Shown here piece after piece: positions 62,870 to 64,000 of a stretch of 64,000 bases of DNA. The position numbers and the translations under genes were made by a program. The DNA lies in NCBI RefSeq assembly GCF_001468465.1, contig NZ_LNSA01000007.1, positions 96,375-160,374 of the forward strand. Reading direction: 5' to 3'. The stretch comes from Sphingopyxis sp. H115 (GTDB lineage Bacteria > Pseudomonadota > Alphaproteobacteria > Sphingomonadales > Sphingomonadaceae). The notes below the pieces were generated by a model, which did no database searches, had not been told where the DNA came from, and worked only from the letters and a program-made list of their open reading frames with translations. The stretch's first letter is position 1. Each line of letters starts with the position of its first letter.

Positions 62870-63436
62870 TCAGCGGAGCGCGCGAAGCGTCAACTCTCCC
62901 AGGCTTTTCAGATGCTCGGCACTCGCCCCGCCGCGCGCGGCGATCCTGATGCCCGAGAAGCTCGCCACGAACCATGTAGCAACGGTATCGGGGTCCAGAT
63001 CGACGGCGATATCGCCATCGGCCTGCGCCGCCTCGACCTGAGCGACGATTGCTGTGCGAAGCGAATGATCGGCTGCCGCGCGGATTTCATTGAGCGCGGG
63101 CCAGGATGTCCCGAGTTCGGCGACTGAGTTTACTCCCAAACAAGGCAGGCCGGCTTCGCGGACGACGCGGTCGACCATTGCGCGAATGCCGTCGATCGCG
63201 CGGTCGCCGGTCCGAAGCGCTGCCCGGTGAGCCTGGGTCTCGTTGCGCGAATACCGGCGCACGGCGGCGTTGTAGAGTGCAGCCTTGTCACCAAAGCTGT
63301 TATAGAGGCTTTGCCGCCCGATCCCCATCGCATCGACCAGCATCTGCGCCGACGTGCCTTCATAGCCATGCTCACGAAACACGCCGATTGCTGCGTCAAG
63401 CGCCATATCATCGTCAAAGGTCTTCGGTCTCGCCAT
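62870..63436 (-). CDS. TetR-family transcriptional repressor
   Basis: A 188-residue TetR regulator. The N-terminal HTH is clear: DAAIGVFREHGYEGTSAQML, then VDAMGIGRQSLYNSFGDKAA. The C-terminal ligand domain carries CLGVNSVAELG and a Trp/Phe-rich helix (ATWFVASFSGIRIAARGG). It lies upstream of the oxidoreductase/hydrolase genes with its own operator copy at 63456-63472, so autoregulation plus control of the operon is likely. The probable signal is an electrophile or quinone (inference). Confidence 0.92.
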   Translation of the reverse strand: MARPKTFDDDMALDAAIGVFREHGYEGTSAQMLVDAMGIGRQSLYNSFGDKAALYNAAVRRYSRNETQAHRAALRTGDRAIDGIRAMVDRVVREAGLPCLGVNSVAELGTSWPALNEIRAAADHSLRTAIVAQVEAAQADGDIAVDLDPDTVATWFVASFSGIRIAARGGASAEHLKSLGELTLRALR

Positions 63437-63455
63437 GAGTCGAACATAGAGGTTA

Positions 63456-63472
63456 TGGAACGTTTGTTCAAT
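63456..63472. promoter_or_regulatory. TetR operator copy upstream of the regulator gene
   Basis: Plus strand TGGAACG-N4-TTCAAT, containing the GAAC-N4-GTTC inverted repeat. It is 20 bases upstream of ATG 63436 and shares 14 of 17 positions with the copy at 62833-62849. Confidence 0.6.
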
Positions 63473-63507
63473 AAAGATTTTGATGTGCGCGATCGTCCAT
63501 TCTTAAG

Positions 63508-63918
63508 TCACCACTGGCCGATTTCGGACTGGCAGGTTGCGGCGAGGTACCCGGCTATGGCTGTCGTTCCCTCTCCATTTTGACATGTCAGCCAGCGCCA
63601 ACAAAGCGGAGTTTCTACGTTCGGATCTCTCCGGCAGAAGTCGCCTTTCATTCTTGCCCGACGAATACGCCGCCCCTTACGCGTGACGACCTGATCGAGC
63701 ACGACCGGTGCTTCGTCCTCACGCCACAGATCGGCATTGCTCGCGAGCGTCTCGTAGACCAGGCCGACAATCTCGGCCTGACTCGGAAAGCGCAGGTCGC
63801 TTCGATAGAAATCCTCATAAATCTTCACGGGCACTGCCTCATAGAGGTGCCGGTTCGAGCCCGAGAAGAGCGTGAATATATCGGCGTTGAGCTGATCAAA
63901 CGTTAGCGATGCGAGCAC
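63508..63918 (-). pseudogene. Truncated gene resembling the N-terminus of Wadjet JetA
   Basis: GTG 63918 is preceded by GAGGTGG. The first ~88 residues (ADIFTLFSGSNRHLYEAVPV; KIYEDFYRSDLRFPSQAEIV; LVYETLASNADLWREDEAPV) resemble the start of JetA-type proteins of Wadjet plasmid-defence systems as I remember them, normally about 400-500 residues. After RRIRRARM (near 63650) the frame changes to unrelated Cys/Trp-containing sequence and stops at 63508. The rest of a jetABCD operon is absent on this side. The identity call is tentative. Confidence 0.4.
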
Positions 63919-64000
63919 CCCACCTCGACGCTGTCGATCTGATCGCCAAGATGGCGGCTGGTGATTTGGCTTGGGGATTGATGTGGCTTTGGACGAAGAG

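Noticed and set aside
1..64000. CRISPR arrays, rRNA genes, replication origin
   Set aside because: None seen; no regularly spaced direct repeats, rRNA signatures or DnaA-box clusters were noticed by eye.

Overview
This window looks like chromosomal DNA of a sphingomonad (Alphaproteobacteria, Sphingomonadales; Sphingopyxis-like is my best guess, by inference). Supporting signs are the high-GC gene style, a TonB-dependent receptor, a PhaR-type PHA regulator, the pyruvate dehydrogenase E2/E3 layout, clusters of acyl-CoA dehydrogenases, and many ATGA stop/start overlaps. No rRNA, tRNA or CRISPR array was recognised.

Layout. 1-14 kb is core-like: a receptor 5' end, phaR, a proS/DUF805/rnr run, an XRE regulator with a divergent small membrane gene, a universal stress protein, pdhC-lpdA, a PAP2 phosphatase and an exported amidohydrolase. 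13.7-26.3 kb is a catabolic block: two heteromeric acyl-CoA dehydrogenase pairs plus a single one, an alpha-methylacyl-CoA racemase-like CoA transferase, thiolase, SDR, enoyl-CoA hydratase, a nitronate monooxygenase-like flavoprotein and a hydrolase/flavin-reductase fusion. The gene set suggests beta-oxidation of branched or isoprenoid/steroid-like acyl-CoAs. Two near-identical operators (GACGYT-N6-AACGTC on the minus strand) lie in front of its minus-strand transcription units.

26.3-54.6 kb is an accessory region with mobile-element scars: a relaxase tail joined to a RES fragment, an orphan DUF736 gene, and a broken TPR/cold-shock gene. Between these lie a CHASE2/CHAT (caspase-fold) locus, an exported Sel1-repeat operon with a tandem 3'-end duplication, a nucleotidyltransferase-HEPN/NYN pair, a nuclease-like protein, a RadC-winged-helix fusion, and a three-gene operon of PD-(D/E)XK-like protein, caspase-like protease and serine hydrolase. 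A SRAP operon follows, with a paralogue that has lost its catalytic residues.

54.9-60.6 kb holds what I consider the most interesting system: a 59-residue Pro/Gly-rich peptide with a textbook double-glycine leader, too short to show in usual ORF lists. It is followed by an exported S9 prolyl-oligopeptidase-like enzyme, an HlyD adaptor and a C39-peptidase ABC exporter. This reads as a complete secreted-peptide (microcin/RiPP-like) locus with an unusual dedicated peptidase. The window ends with a TetR-controlled quinone-oxidoreductase/epoxide-hydrolase-like operon carrying two matching operators, and a truncated gene resembling the start of Wadjet JetA.
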